From contig CM043958.1 in the NCBI GenBank assembly GCA_014529385.2, positions 85,545,525 to 85,609,524 of the forward strand: DNA of 64,000 nt. The letters run 5' to 3'. The stretch is from Adiantum capillus-veneris. Its lineage: Eukaryota > Streptophyta > Polypodiopsida > Polypodiales > Pteridaceae. Within the stretch, counting starts at the first letter, position 1. The number at the start of each line of letters is the position of its first letter. Shown here piece after piece: positions 38,375-53,460 of this stretch. The notes beneath the pieces are model-generated. The model was given only the letters and a program-made list of their open reading frames with translations, did not search any database and had not been told where the DNA came from. Made by a program: the position numbers and the translations under genes.

Positions 38375-38448
38375 TGTTACAAGCTTGGACACTCCAAGCA
38401 AGAAATCAATAGTAACACACGAACAGAGACTGCAAAATCACTGAACTT

Positions 38449-38493
<45 letters not shown>

Positions 38494-38580
38494 TCAATAC
38501 GGCACGCAAAGTTCTAAGTCTAGATGCATTGGCCCCAAAGATTGGCGCCCCTTTCGGTATTTCTTTATTATTATGCTCAC
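38375..38580 (-). mobile_element. Partial 5' LTR of the minus-strand element
   Basis: The plus strand starts TGTTACAAGCTTGGACACTCC and continues ACACACGAACAGAGACTGC, a (GA)n run (about 38453-38490) and GGCGCCCCTTTCGGTATTTC. It is collinear with the LTR at 34949. It is broken at 38580, where plus-strand gypsy coding sequence begins. Confidence 0.78.
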
Positions 38581-38710
38581 AAAGAAGGTTGGCTAGATGG
38601 GTTCTCCTGATGCAGAAATTTGATTACTCAGTAGTCCACAAACCAGGTCAAGAACAGGTTATAGCTGACTATTTGAGCAAGTTAGCTAAAAAGGAATCTC
38701 TTATTCAGAA
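38581..38710 (+). pseudogene. Gypsy RNase H C-terminal fragment
   Basis: RLARWVLLMQKFDYSVVHKP then GQEQVIADYLSKLAK is the end of a plant gypsy RNase H. It abuts the minus-strand LTR on the left and a 650-base insertion on the right. The same element resumes at 39362 and 42358. Confidence 0.82.
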
Positions 38711-39358
38711 GAAAGGTTGGATCAGTCCGTACGTGCTGATCCAACTTGTACAGCACATCTGTACTGATCCGTATTGTACATAGACTGATCGTACTGTACA
38801 TTTTTTTTTTCTTTTTGCGGCCTCATGGCAGAAACCAAGGTCTAGACATTTTCATATATTTCAGTATGGTGTTTTTATTTAGGTATGCTCTATTAGGAGC
38901 TATTTTGGCTTGACATTTGTCACGATTGTGGGTCACTCCTTTTTAGGAGTTGTGGGCTACTTGAAGCAATGTTATGTTCACACTTCTGACTCTTTATTAT
39001 GTAGTATGTACACTTTCATTGTTCATTGTTAGCAAGTACTTTCATCGATGAATGCTTGAAGGTTTTTCATTGTTCTTTTGTCACCAAATACAAATGTTTA
39101 ATGTATGTTTTACACGATCGTTACTTGTTACTTGGCTAGTGAATCTCCAGTTGATAATGTGTAGTAATGTGTCCCCAAGTAGTTTGCATGATATACATTT
39201 TCTTAATCTCTAATGAGGAATGGATTTTTTTGAAAAATGTTCTCTCATTTACTGGTTTTTTACAAAGGTACGTATTTTTACGTACATAAAAAATTTATCC
39301 ATACGGAAGGATGTACAGTATGTACAGATACATACCGTACATTACGTATGGTACCACC
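38711..39358. mobile_element. GTAC-rich insertion within the gypsy element
   Basis: The insert separates LIQ from EIDELPDAG of the gypsy linker and is edged by CTTATTCAG and CTTGTTTAG, a possible 9-base duplication with two mismatches. Both ends are dense in GTAC-containing motifs. The left end carries a perfect 10-base hairpin, GTTGGATCAG / CTGATCCAAC (38716-38745). There is no ORF. It is probably a non-autonomous DNA transposon, but the terminal repeats are not convincing. Confidence 0.45.
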
Positions 39359-39361
39359 TTG

Positions 39362-39600
39362 TTTAGGAGATTGATGAATTGCCTGATGCAGGACTGTTTC
39401 CAATACAATTGGTAAATAACAAAGATTCGTGGTATGAGGACATGCTCTATTTTAAGCTTGAAGGTGTTCTTCCAAAGCAAATGTCAATGGTTCAAAGAAG
39501 AAAGATGACATGGAGAAGTAGATCTTTCACAGTTAACATGGGAGTCCTCTACAAGAGGGGAATTGATCAGATATACCTTCATAAGTTCAGAATAGTCTGA
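39362..39600 (+). pseudogene. Gypsy RNase H-integrase linker fragment
   Basis: EIDELPDAGLFPIQLVN, then WYEDMLYFKLEGVLPKQMS and VLYKRGIDQIYLHKF. This is the gypsy linker that leads to the integrase zinc-binding domain, which appears at 42358 after a 2.76-kb insertion. Confidence 0.82.
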
Positions 39601-42357
39601 ACTCACGAATTATAAGAGGGAATAAAGCACTCATAAAACTATAAAAGCAAGGGACACACGAAAAGAAGAGAAAAACAAAAACAAACAAACAAACAAACTA
39701 AATCACTTTGTTTGCTTCGAAACAAAACATTATTAACTTAAAAATGTTTTTAGAAAAGGCATGTGTAAAATAAGTTGACGCAACTTACTTGGCTTAAAAC
39801 AAGTACTCAACTTTAAGCAAAAAAAGGATAAGACATCTTAAAAACTTAATCCTAAAAATCAAACTTCACACAACAACTTATAACGGAACACATTCTTAAG
39901 TCCTCAGGTAAGCTAAATATGAAATCGAAAAATGAATACTACTACAAACCTACGAAGAGCAAAGAACCAAACTTAACAATATGTGATCTCAACTTCATTG
40001 CTTGTCCAAACATACTCAGCCATGATAAAGGCTAGCAATTGTCGAGCTATAGTGAAAATACTAGAAGCGCTAAAGATCAAAACAACAACATAAGGTGTTA
40101 TTAAGTCAAACAATAGGTGGGCTTTTTAACTCCCCACTTCTATTGAATTTACTACTGATTATCTTGAACATTCCAAAGGAAGAAACACTAAAAATAAACT
40201 TACTACGATGCAAAAATGAATGAACTTTTTTCATGATTCTTTTGAATGAGTATCCTTTTTCAACTAGTAAAGAAATAAGATGGCAAGATTGAACAACAAA
40301 AGTAGATTTACTAGAACAAAGACGAGAAAATCTAAATAGTTGAGAGCAAATGACACCGTACTTAGCTAAAAGAGAAATGTTCGAAGAAATGTGAGGCATG
40401 CAGATGATTTTTAGATTGGCATATTCTGGTTCAAGGCCCTTATCATAGATATCTACTTCTAATCCCAAGGCAGTCTGAAAAATCTTAAGGTATAAAAAGG
40501 CACAACAATCACTATTTGTGGTACAGTTAAGTTCACAAAACTCCTTGGGATAAATTCCTCCGCCTACAGACATCGAATTCAAGTACATAAAATCTTGAAA
40601 AGAAGGAACGTCAGGGACAAAAAGATCATCTACAAAGCGTCTTACATTGCATAACTTGTGCAAAAATATTGGGCAAGTGTTAGCAAGGACAAGACGCTCC
40701 ATAAAATCAAACTCATAAGTAAAAAGATAGAAATTAGCAAGAAAAACAGCACAATTGGTGCCCATAGGGATACCAATTGTTTGCTTGAAAGGAGAGTCGC
40801 CGATGGTTATATATAAATTGTCCAAAAGAAATCTAACCAAGATATGATGTCAATGTCATCTACAATCCTGGTGAATCTCTTTCTTCCTTTGTCTACATCT
40901 ACATTCTTATTTTTCAGCCATAAGAAGTCAAAGTTCAAGGCTTACTTTTCTACTAGCAATGCCTTGTACCTATCCTTCTCAAGCTTGTACGCAAAAACTT
41001 TTGAAATAAGAGACTTGACTCTAAATTTAAGGTCCTCCAAATTTAGCTTCGTGTATAGCGTTGTAAAGTCAAAAGTTTGGAGACATAAAGGAGAAGATTT
41101 CTCCTTAAGGCTTCTTGAAGAGTTCAAAAACTTTAAAACAGGAATCACACCTACTAAATCATTTAAAATCCAACTTGAATCGGTAGGTACGTCTGCTTCC
41201 TTAAGCATATTATTCCACAATTCATTTACGCTAGGTAAAATGGCTTTGAAACAATAACTAAGCCATTTTGAAACCTCGGTCAAAGAGGTGTTACAAGAAG
41301 CAGCTATAAATCTAGGCTTTATAGGGTTCTTGTGGAACTTCCAAACGGTATATAAAAAAGGTAATTTAGGCTGGCACTTGAAACCAAAAGACTTACAAAA
41401 GTCTTGATGTTTCAAGATAACCTCTTGCATTAAAAGATCACAATCACTGTAAGTCTAAGAGTTTACTTCACCTAACAAGCATTCTAAATAGAACTTTTTG
41501 CACGTAACAACAAAGTTATTAGAGCACTTATCTACATAAGAGATTACAAAATCACGATGAAATTTCCTAAGAGCATCACGATCAGAAGAAGATAAGCTGT
41601 TCCTTCCTGAAGGAACGTTCCGAGAGCAAGATGCTAATTTCAAAGAAGCTTTCTTGAGGATTGCAGACTTCCAATGGGTAAAAATACCTTGAACTCCTAA
41701 AGACTCCTCAAACTTTACTACGAAACTAGAAATTCCTTTTTCTATGGCTTTGAGAAGACTTTTTTCCCTAAAGGTTTCAACTTGGAAGGAAAGTCTTCTT
41801 TACGTAAAAATAAGACAATTTACCATAAGAAACCTATGCTTTGGCGAAGGCATCCCAAACCCGAGTTAGTTCTCCCGTCAAGTCAGTTTAAAAGAACTTG
41901 GATTCCTAAAGGTTCTCGTTCAGATCCGCCTTCTATCCCTGAAATCAATCCAATTGTTTTGCACAACACTATTTCTAGTAGAGTACAAGGTCTCCCTAGG
42001 GCTTCAATCTCTAGAATTGAGAGTGATGACCCTTCTAACCATAGAATTTTTGCTTATAGAGATTTCAAACGGAGATTGATTTACCTATCTAGAGCCATGG
42101 ATTTGGGTTCTTTTTCTTATAAAATATTTGAAAGGTATAATATAAGGATCCTATTTAACCTCTTGTATACCCTTGAGAACTACTCTTATGAAGATTTGGA
42201 GCTAAGAGAGTCTCATAGTACTCAACTTCGAGTACTGTTAGGCAAATTTCTGAAGTCCAAATGTCCTAGTCTGAAAAATCCCTTGGTTGGAAAGAAAGAT
42301 TTGTTGATAACTATCTTTACCTCAAAAGATGTATTCAACATTTTGAACAGAAAGCAA
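39601..42357 (-). mobile_element. Penelope-like element inserted in the gypsy element
   Basis: The gypsy linker ends near 39600 and the gypsy integrase resumes at about 42358, so the whole interval is one insertion (or two). It contains the minus-strand RT, about 450 bases of AT-rich 3' sequence with a (GTTT)n stretch on the minus strand, and a plus-strand ORF beyond the RT start. Flanking duplications were not resolved. Confidence 0.7.
40106..41795 (-). pseudogene. Penelope-like reverse transcriptase, endonuclease-deficient
   Basis: Minus-strand blocks read RKFHRDFVISYVDKCSNNFV, then PKLPFLYTVWKFHKNPIKPR, TFDFTTLYTKLNLEDLKFR (motif A Asp), QTIGIPMGTNCAVFLANFYL, RRFVDDLFV (motif C Asp pair), PHISSNISLLAKYGVICSQL and LLVEKGYSF. 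The GIPMGTNC and xxVDD signatures and the order match Penelope-like RTs, not LINE or LTR enzymes. No GIY-YIG endonuclease follows; the frame ends at 40106. A TAG stop lies at 41455-41457, a TAA stop at about 40942 and a frameshift near 40850. It sits inside a gypsy element within the RNASEH2A intron. Such elements are rarely described in land plants. Confidence 0.82.
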
Positions 42358-42363
42358 TATTGA
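41699..42363 (+). CDS. Long ORF head-to-head with the Penelope-like RT
   Basis: The frame is open from 41699 and reads on to 42363, over 200 codons, overlapping the first bases of the RT frame on the other strand. It includes QFKRTWIPKGSRSDPPSIPE, NHRIFAYRDFKRRLIYLSR and SYEDLELRESHSTQLRVLL, a basic N-terminus followed by a helical region. I do not recognise the family. Its stop coincides with the junction back to gypsy. If the 5' part of the element was inverted during insertion, this would be the protein region that normally precedes the RT. The other possibility is an unrelated insert. Confidence 0.45.
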
Positions 42364-42677
42364 CTAAGGTCCATTCAAGGAGTGCAAGTGGTCACTTTTC
42401 AGGTGACATTACAGCAAAGAAAGTTCTTCAAACAGGTTTATGGTGGCCTTCAGTTTTTAAGGATGCTCATCAACATGTGAAGACTTGTTTGACTTGTCAG
42501 AGAGATGATAGACCACTAGATGTAGACAAGATGCCTTTACAACCAATTCTTCCACTTGAGCCTTTTCAAAAGGGGGATCTAGAGTTTGTGGGACCTGTCA
42601 AACCAATTGCAAAATTCACAAGAAACCAATACATTTTGCAATTGACTATTGCACTAGATAGGTGGAAGCACAAGCAA
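42358..42677 (+). pseudogene. Gypsy integrase N-terminal fragment
   Basis: HSRSASGHFSGDITAKKVL, GLWWPSVFKDAHQHVKTCL and TCQRDDRPL carry the HHCC zinc-binding pattern, followed by GDLEFVGPVKPIAK at the start of the catalytic core. It ends near WKHKQ, where a LINE 3' end begins. It completes the gypsy fragments at 38581 and 39362. Confidence 0.85.
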
Positions 42678-43024
42678 TGAAGGATCATCACAGAGGGCTT
42701 CATAGTATCGAAGGAGGCTACATCAGAGGATCCGGATCACCCTAGCTCGAAATGCGAGACGCCCAGACAGAGTACTAACTATGGACGATATGACAAGATT
42801 CGTCACCGACCGATGAGGGATTTCCTCTTACCTCCCCCCCTCCCGATCCGCCTACCATTTTTATATCACCCATTGTACCATTGTATTAGCTCTCATTTCT
42901 TAAACCCCCCCCCCCCCCCTCCTTTTTTTTAAAGTTGTACTCGGACATTGTACTAGATTCACCACTTGTAACTTTTTTGGTCTCATAGGTCACTTTGGCC
43001 TTCTGTAGACGTTAATATATCATT

Positions 43025-43027
<3 letters not shown>
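42678..43027 (+). mobile_element. LINE train copy A: C-terminus and 3' UTR
   Basis: A short end of ORF2 (GGYIRGSGSP-like, then RVLTMDD as in the copy at 45.5 kb), a C-rich and T-rich 3' UTR, the hairpin at 42980-43010 and TTAATATATCATTTCA, then (TC)n. It directly follows the truncated gypsy integrase. Confidence 0.85.

Positions 43028-43111
<84 letters not shown>
43028..43111 (+). repeat. (TC)n tail of LINE copy A
   Basis: About 84 bases of pure CT. The next copy begins with AGGAGCAGTCATC at once. Confidence 0.95.
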
Positions 43112-43113
<2 letters not shown>

Positions 43114-43486
43114 GAGCAGTCATCATTGCAGAGCTCGGCCCACACTCATTCGACCACTACCGGCACTCTCATCGACCAAGCATTGGAGCTACGGAGATCC
43201 AAACGGCCACGATTGAGGAGAGGGGCTACACAGCATCGATGGAGACTACAGCAAAGGATTTAAGCCATACTCTTTCATCGTCGAGAGTGCACATGAAGAT
43301 GGATCTCTACTCCCCTCCCATATTGTCTTCACATTGTATTGCTTAGTTTAGGATCATGCAGTATTTATATTTTGTTATCCTAGTTTAATTATTTTGTTAA
43401 TCTGACTTTGTATCAGATACACCGCATTGTAACTTCCTAGTCTCATAGGTCACTTTGGCCTTTTGAAGACGCTAATATAACATTTC

Positions 43487-43489
<3 letters not shown>
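43112..43489 (+). mobile_element. LINE train copy B: C-terminus and 3' UTR
   Basis: Starts AGGAGCAGTCATCATTGCAG directly after (TC)n and codes for STTTGTLIDQALELRRSKRP and a few more residues of the ORF2 C-terminus. A 3' UTR with the hairpin at 43440-43470 follows. The 5' breakpoint is identical to that of the copy at 52786. Confidence 0.9.

Positions 43490-43544
<55 letters not shown>
43490..43544 (+). repeat. (TC)n tail of LINE copy B
   Basis: About 54 bases of CT. Just downstream, GGGCAAAGAGACA occurs twice (from 43545 and again near 43588) with a short (TC)n between, a local duplication at the 5' junction of the next copy. Confidence 0.92.
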
Positions 43545-45961
<2,417 letters not shown>

Positions 45962-46089
45962 TACACACACACACGGATACATACCCACACACACACTACA
46001 CACATACACGCATACACACACGTACTCCCTCTCTTCCCCTTCTCCCCTCTTCTTCACAATATGAAGAGAGGGTAGTTACGAAGACAACC

Positions 46090-47010
46090 ATGTCTTCCCC
46101 CATCATCAAGACGCCGACATCGACAATGAAGACAACCTTCATGCTCACGAACAAGAGGCTTGCACAATTGGAGAAGGACATGAAAGAATGGTGGATGGAG
46201 AGAGAGATATGGAGGGAGGAGAAAGCCACCTTCATCAAGCTATGGAACGAAGAGAAGGAGGACATGAGAGCGGAAATCCAAAATCTCAAAGAGGAGAAGG
46301 AGAGAAGGGAGCGGGAGAACGAGAAGGAGAGGGAGAGATGGAGGAAAGAGCAAGAAGAGATGAAGGCACAAATCGATCTCCTTCATGCTTCCATCACATC
46401 CCTCACCCCCGAGGAAGGAGAGATTAAAGAGGAGGCTAAGGAAGCCCTCAAGGAGGAGATCACCAAAGCCCTCACCGCAAGCATTGAGGACAAATTAGAG
46501 GCCACCAAAGAAGGATGGGTCGAAGTGGTCAAAAAGAATATCAAGAAGGTAGCAAGAGAGGAAGCCCAAAAAGATGAGGTACTCATCGTACACACAACCA
46601 TCGAGGAGGAGAAGATGCGACAAGCTCGCCGTCTCAATGTGCGAGTGACCGGCATCAAAGAAGAAGAAGGGTCTACACCCGAGAGCGATGGGAAAGCTTT
46701 ATGCAAGAAAGTGGGATACAAGGAAGAAGAGATCCCTTTCTCCAAAGTTTGGAGAGCCGGCAAAGATCCAAAGAAGAGAGCTCTCATCCTCCAATTCGCC
46801 TCCGAGGAGTCTCGAACTTCTTTCCTCCGAAAGAGGGTCATCTTGAGAGGGCTAGAAGGCCCCCCGATTTATCTTGATGATGACCTCACAAAGATGCAAC
46901 AAGATCACCGTCGCGCGTGCATGCCTAGAGTCCACCAAGCCCGCAAAGAAGGGAAGAAGGCAGTATATCGAGATGGTAGGGTTATCATTGATGGCAAGAC
47001 CATCGCATAG
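46090..47010 (+). CDS. Full-length LINE copy D, ORF1 protein
   Basis: An intact 306-codon ORF1. Residues 15-110 are a highly charged coiled coil (MLTNKRLAQLEKDMKEWW onward, with long Glu/Arg/Lys heptads). Residues about 178-300 form an RRM-like RNA-binding region: RRLNVRVTGIKEEE, FSKVWRAGKDPKKRALILQF, EESRTSFLRKRV, ARKEGKKAVYRDGRVI. This is the L1-type ORF1 plan, which coats LINE RNA. The first ATG at 46090 lies about 130 bases from the (TC)n of the previous copy, so the 5' UTR is short. It ends with TAG at 47008-47010, and the frame then continues directly into ORF2. Confidence 0.88.
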   Translation: MSSPIIKTPTSTMKTTFMLTNKRLAQLEKDMKEWWMEREIWREEKATFIKLWNEEKEDMRAEIQNLKEEKERRERENEKERERWRKEQEEMKAQIDLLHASITSLTPEEGEIKEEAKEALKEEITKALTASIEDKLEATKEGWVEVVKKNIKKVAREEAQKDEVLIVHTTIEEEKMRQARRLNVRVTGIKEEEGSTPESDGKALCKKVGYKEEEIPFSKVWRAGKDPKKRALILQFASEESRTSFLRKRVILRGLEGPPIYLDDDLTKMQQDHRRACMPRVHQARKEGKKAVYRDGRVIIDGKTIA

Positions 47011-50000
47011 GGACTCGCGGCCTGTGGGACACACGAGAAGATTCATGTCACGGTTTGGAATTGCAATGGAGACCTATGGACAAACCCAGAGAGACTTGAG
47101 GAGGTGATGAGAGGTCGAGACATCATTCTACTTACAGAGACACACGAGAGCCCAGAGAGAGGGTTACCACGGATACATGGATTCCAGTGGGAGTCTCTAC
47201 ATCGGGGATGTATGCGCCAGCACACCACTCGCGGCTCAGGAGGAGTGGCCATACTCTTTAGACAGGGGCTTCACAGCAGACTACAGATTGTTGCCCGGGA
47301 CCCACAGGCCCGCTACATGTGGATTCGCCTCGAGCTCTCACGAGACAGGATCGTCTACATTGCCCTTTGCTACTTTGCTCCCACAGGCTCCAGATTCGCC
47401 CCTATTGAGCAGGAGTCACCGTACGCATGCCTCACGGAGGAGATTATGGAGTACTCCACACTGGGTGAAGTCTTCCTTATGGGAGACTTCAATGCTCGTA
47501 CGCGCAGTGAGCAGTGTGAGGCATATGACCACGAGGACCCAGAGGCACTACACACTCTAGATGAGGAGGCTACTATGAGAGATACAGCAGACAGAGCTCC
47601 AGTCACAACCTACGGACGACATCTACTTCGACTTGGCTCCCAACACCGTCTCGTTATTTATAACGGGATGGTCCAGTGGCCCACCTCAGAGGGCCTGACT
47701 TGTATGCCACATGGAGTTGCAGAGGGAGGGGGGAGTACAGTCGACTATATTCTGGGACCCAGGGAGGCTACACACCTTATCACATCCTTCACCATTCCAC
47801 CCATACCCATCGGAGCCGACCACACATACCTCTCTTTCTCCATCACCGGAGATACCATCCCACACAGCTCCACAGCACACACTCCACACACCACCATCCA
47901 TTTCACACATGAGCTAGCCTCTCTTTACTCGGCCGAGGTCGAGCATGGCCTATGCCTCCTCCACCCATCCACACCACTCTCAGTTCTCACATCACATATC
48001 TCTTCCGTTCTCCACACTTCAGCTATTAGCTCTTTTCCACACACCACTCACACAGGACGCACTCCCCCCCCCCCGGGACTATGCCTCAGAACCGCTGGTA
48101 TGATGATGAGTGCAAAGAGCTACACCGACGCCTCCGTGCACGGCGAGCCTTAGGAGAGATCACAGAGAGAGAGGCCAGACGGCATATGAAGACGCTGACA
48201 CGCCAAAAGCGGCGAGCATTCGAAGAGGCACAGGAGCTTGAGCTATACCGCCTATTCATGAGCATGGATAGCGCGACGGCATGGCGCACCCTGCGCGAGC
48301 CACGTCCGACTACAGCTATTGAGGATCCACAGATATGGCATGATTATGCAGAGCGACTTTATGAGGTGCCAGGGCAGCCTCCTATCCCATAGCCACACGA
48401 GCCACGCCCCACGTGCTCCTCCTTCTTTACAGCAGAGATGGTAGAGAGGGCCATACGCCGCATGCAGCACAGACGATCAGCTGACCATACTGGATTACAG
48501 AGTGAGCACATCATTTATGCGGCCTCCACTATAGCCCCGTTGATTGCACATGTCTTCAACCGAGCTATAGGGGAGGGCTTCCCAGAGGAGTGGACACAGC
48601 ACACCATAGTGCCTATCCACAAATCTGGCGACACCTTGGACCCAGGGAACTACAAGACTATCATGATTGGCCACACGATGGCCAAGCTATATGGAGCAGT
48701 ACTTGAGGCACAGCTCAGCTGCTACGCAGAGATCGAGGGTTTACGAGCTCCAGGCCAGGCAGGTTTCAGACGAGCTTTCTCCACCACTGATCACATCTTC
48801 GTTCTGCGCTCCCTCATTGATGGGGCAAAGGCGCGGAAGAAGAGGCTTTACTGCTGCTTTGTGGATTTCCGCAAGGCCTTTGACACAGTCCCACGCGAGA
48901 GACTCTTCCAGCGCCTTCACAGCATTGGGGTACCAACAAAGATGATTTGGGCCATATATGCTCTCTACGAGAGGGTGACGGGTCGAGTTCGTTGCCCAGG
49001 CGGTTTTTCAGAGACCGTTGCTAGCACCATTGGTGTTAAGCAAGGATGCCCACTCTCCCCGACACTCTTTGGGCTCTACATCGACGAGATCTCCGACTAC
49101 ATACTGCGAGCAGGAGGAGAGGGGAGCGACTTGGCAGGTACTCCGGTCCACATCATGTTATATGCTGATGATATTGTGTTGATTTCAGAGTCACCCGAGG
49201 GCTTGCAACGCCATCTTGAGGCCTTGGACGAATTCAGCACACACAGGGGGCTGACTGTGAACCTTGGCAAAACCAAGGTTATGATCTTTCACACATCCAG
49301 TGCAATGAGGAGCGCTGCCACCTTCACAGCAGCAGGAGGACAGGTTGATGTAGTCACCTCCTATGTCTACCTTGGCATCACATTCACCAGCCTACCAGGA
49401 CCCTTCACTATGAGGCAGGCTGCTGTTGACAGGCTCACCCGAGGATATGCAGCTCTGGCCATGCTAGAGCGGAGATGCCACCAGGCACACTTTCAGGAGC
49501 CCCGCACGAAGGGGTGGCTTTTCGACACCTTAGTCACCCCGGCCTTGATGTACTCAGCGGCAGTATGGGCACCAGAATTGACAGCTGACCAGTGGACACA
49601 GCTTGAGAGGCCACAGGTATGTATGATCTCACGCTTGCTCCGCAGCAAGAAGACAGTGCCACATGACATTATTAGAGCCGAGCTCGCCACACCACCTATG
49701 GTTGTAGAGGCACTATTCCAGACAGTGTGCTTCATCCAGAGGATGAGAGAGCTACCTCCTGACAGACTTACTCGTAGAGCATTTGAGGCAGCTATACAGC
49801 TATCAGAGAGTGGGCATGAGAGAGCATGGTACTCACAGGTCAAAGCATGGTTTGAGGGACACGGTCTTGACATGGAGAGCCTACCACCATTCCAGTACGA
49901 CCCCCACTCACCATATGTTCACCTCTCTCGCAGTGAGAGGAACTTGGTATTGAAACAGGATCTGTGGCAGCTATACACTAGGAGAGTCTCGGAGTCACCT

Positions 50001-50731
50001 GGCTTGGGGACGAGGATGTCAGATTACAGAGACCAGTTTCTCACCATATTGTCTGGGGGGTTCATACAGAGACCACGCTACATGGACACATATATGCCAC
50101 ATAGCTCACGGGTGGTGATTGGTCAGCTGAGAGTGGCTTCACACAGGTTAGAGATTGAGATCGGGAGACATACTGGTGTTCCCAGGGAGGAGTGAGTCTG
50201 CAGAGCCTGCACAGAGGAGGAGGAGAGTGAGGAGCACTTTGTATGTAGATGCAGAGCATACACTGAGATCAGAGGCAGGTATGAGGCCTTATTCAGAGGA
50301 CAGCCCACTCTCCGAGAGATCATGGACTCTCGAGATCAGAGACAGCTCGGACGTTTCTTACTAGAGATACGAGCCATCGGGACACACTACTACAGCCACA
50401 CACAGCTACACAGACAGAGGGGAGACAGTCGCAGCTCACAGACTTCTTTCAGAGGATTGCCGCCCCTCCCTCACCAGACACTCAGAGGGGAGTGACACTC
50501 CCACAGGCGGAGGTGAGCCGAGCTAGACGACGACCACGAGTCACAGGCTACAGGGGCGCGAGCTCCCACCACCAACAGATCGAGGAGATCCGAGCCCGGG
50601 AGCGCCGTGCCACTGAGGAGCGAGTGGCTCAGATGAGGGCCGACCCGACAGCTTTCATCCGGGTAGCCTTGGCACCAGACCCGCCCATGTACCACATCTT
50701 ACATCCCCCCATTAGTACGGGATGGAGCTAG
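47011..50731 (+). pseudogene. Full-length LINE copy D, ORF2 (endonuclease-RT), disabled
   Basis: Endonuclease: VTVWNCNGDLW, ILLTETHESPERG (catalytic Glu), GSGGVAILF, FLMGDFNARTRSEQ, GGSTVDYILGPR and IGADHTYLSF. RT: TIVPIHKSGDTLDPGNYKT, CCFVDFRKAFDTVPRERLF, GVKQGCPLSPTLFGLYIDE, MLYADDIVLISESPEG. The C-terminal zinc knuckle reads CRACTEEEESEEHFVCRC. Lesions: a frameshift at a run of 11 C (48064-48074), TAG near 48390, TGA at about 50193 just before the zinc knuckle, and a frameshift near 50440. No ATG precedes the endonuclease core; the frame is that of ORF1, interrupted only by TAG. It is the only copy here that spans 5' UTR to tail. Confidence 0.92.
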
Positions 50732-53103
<2,372 letters not shown>

Positions 53104-53122
53104 CTCTCTCTCTCTCTCTCTC
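53104..53122 (+). repeat. (TC)n tail of LINE copy F
   Basis: About 19 bases of TC, the shortest tail in the train and its downstream end. Confidence 0.9.
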
Positions 53123-53460
53123 AACACTTTCACTCACAGTTTTCATTCTCTTTCTCGCTCTAGTCTATTGCACAATTCGTGAAGTTAAAAGGGGGGCTCT
53201 CTCTCCCCTTCGATAAAAGGAACCTTGAGTACGCACTGAGCACTCATCCTAAGCAAACACCATCAATCACTTCCGTTGCACATAACATTTTAGGCCCCTC
53301 GGATGGTGCCCCATAAGTTGGGTAGGGTTAGGTTTATTTAGAAACCCTAACCCTTTCAGCTTACGCCCCTCAGCCACATTTTCTGGTTCAATTCTTCAAG
53401 TCTCGGCTCCTCTTGTCGACTCGGCCATTTTGGGCACGCCACATCATCACTTTGTGACAC
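53123..53460 (-). mobile_element. LTR-like sequence, minus strand
   Basis: On the minus strand the block begins TGTCACAAAGTGATGATGTGG, close to the start of the gypsy 3' LTR at 18996, and contains GGGTTAGGGTTTC as that LTR does. Inside it, on the plus strand, TTCCGTTGCACATAACA near 53270 resembles LTR ends at 13.74 kb and 63.68 kb. It may be two LTR pieces joined. No coding sequence was seen. Confidence 0.45.

Noticed and set aside
46090-50731. A host gene encoding a coiled-coil protein next to an RT
   Set aside because: ORF1 and ORF2 motifs, 3' hairpin, tail and sister copies show a LINE, not a domesticated gene. Lesions in ORF2 argue against selection.
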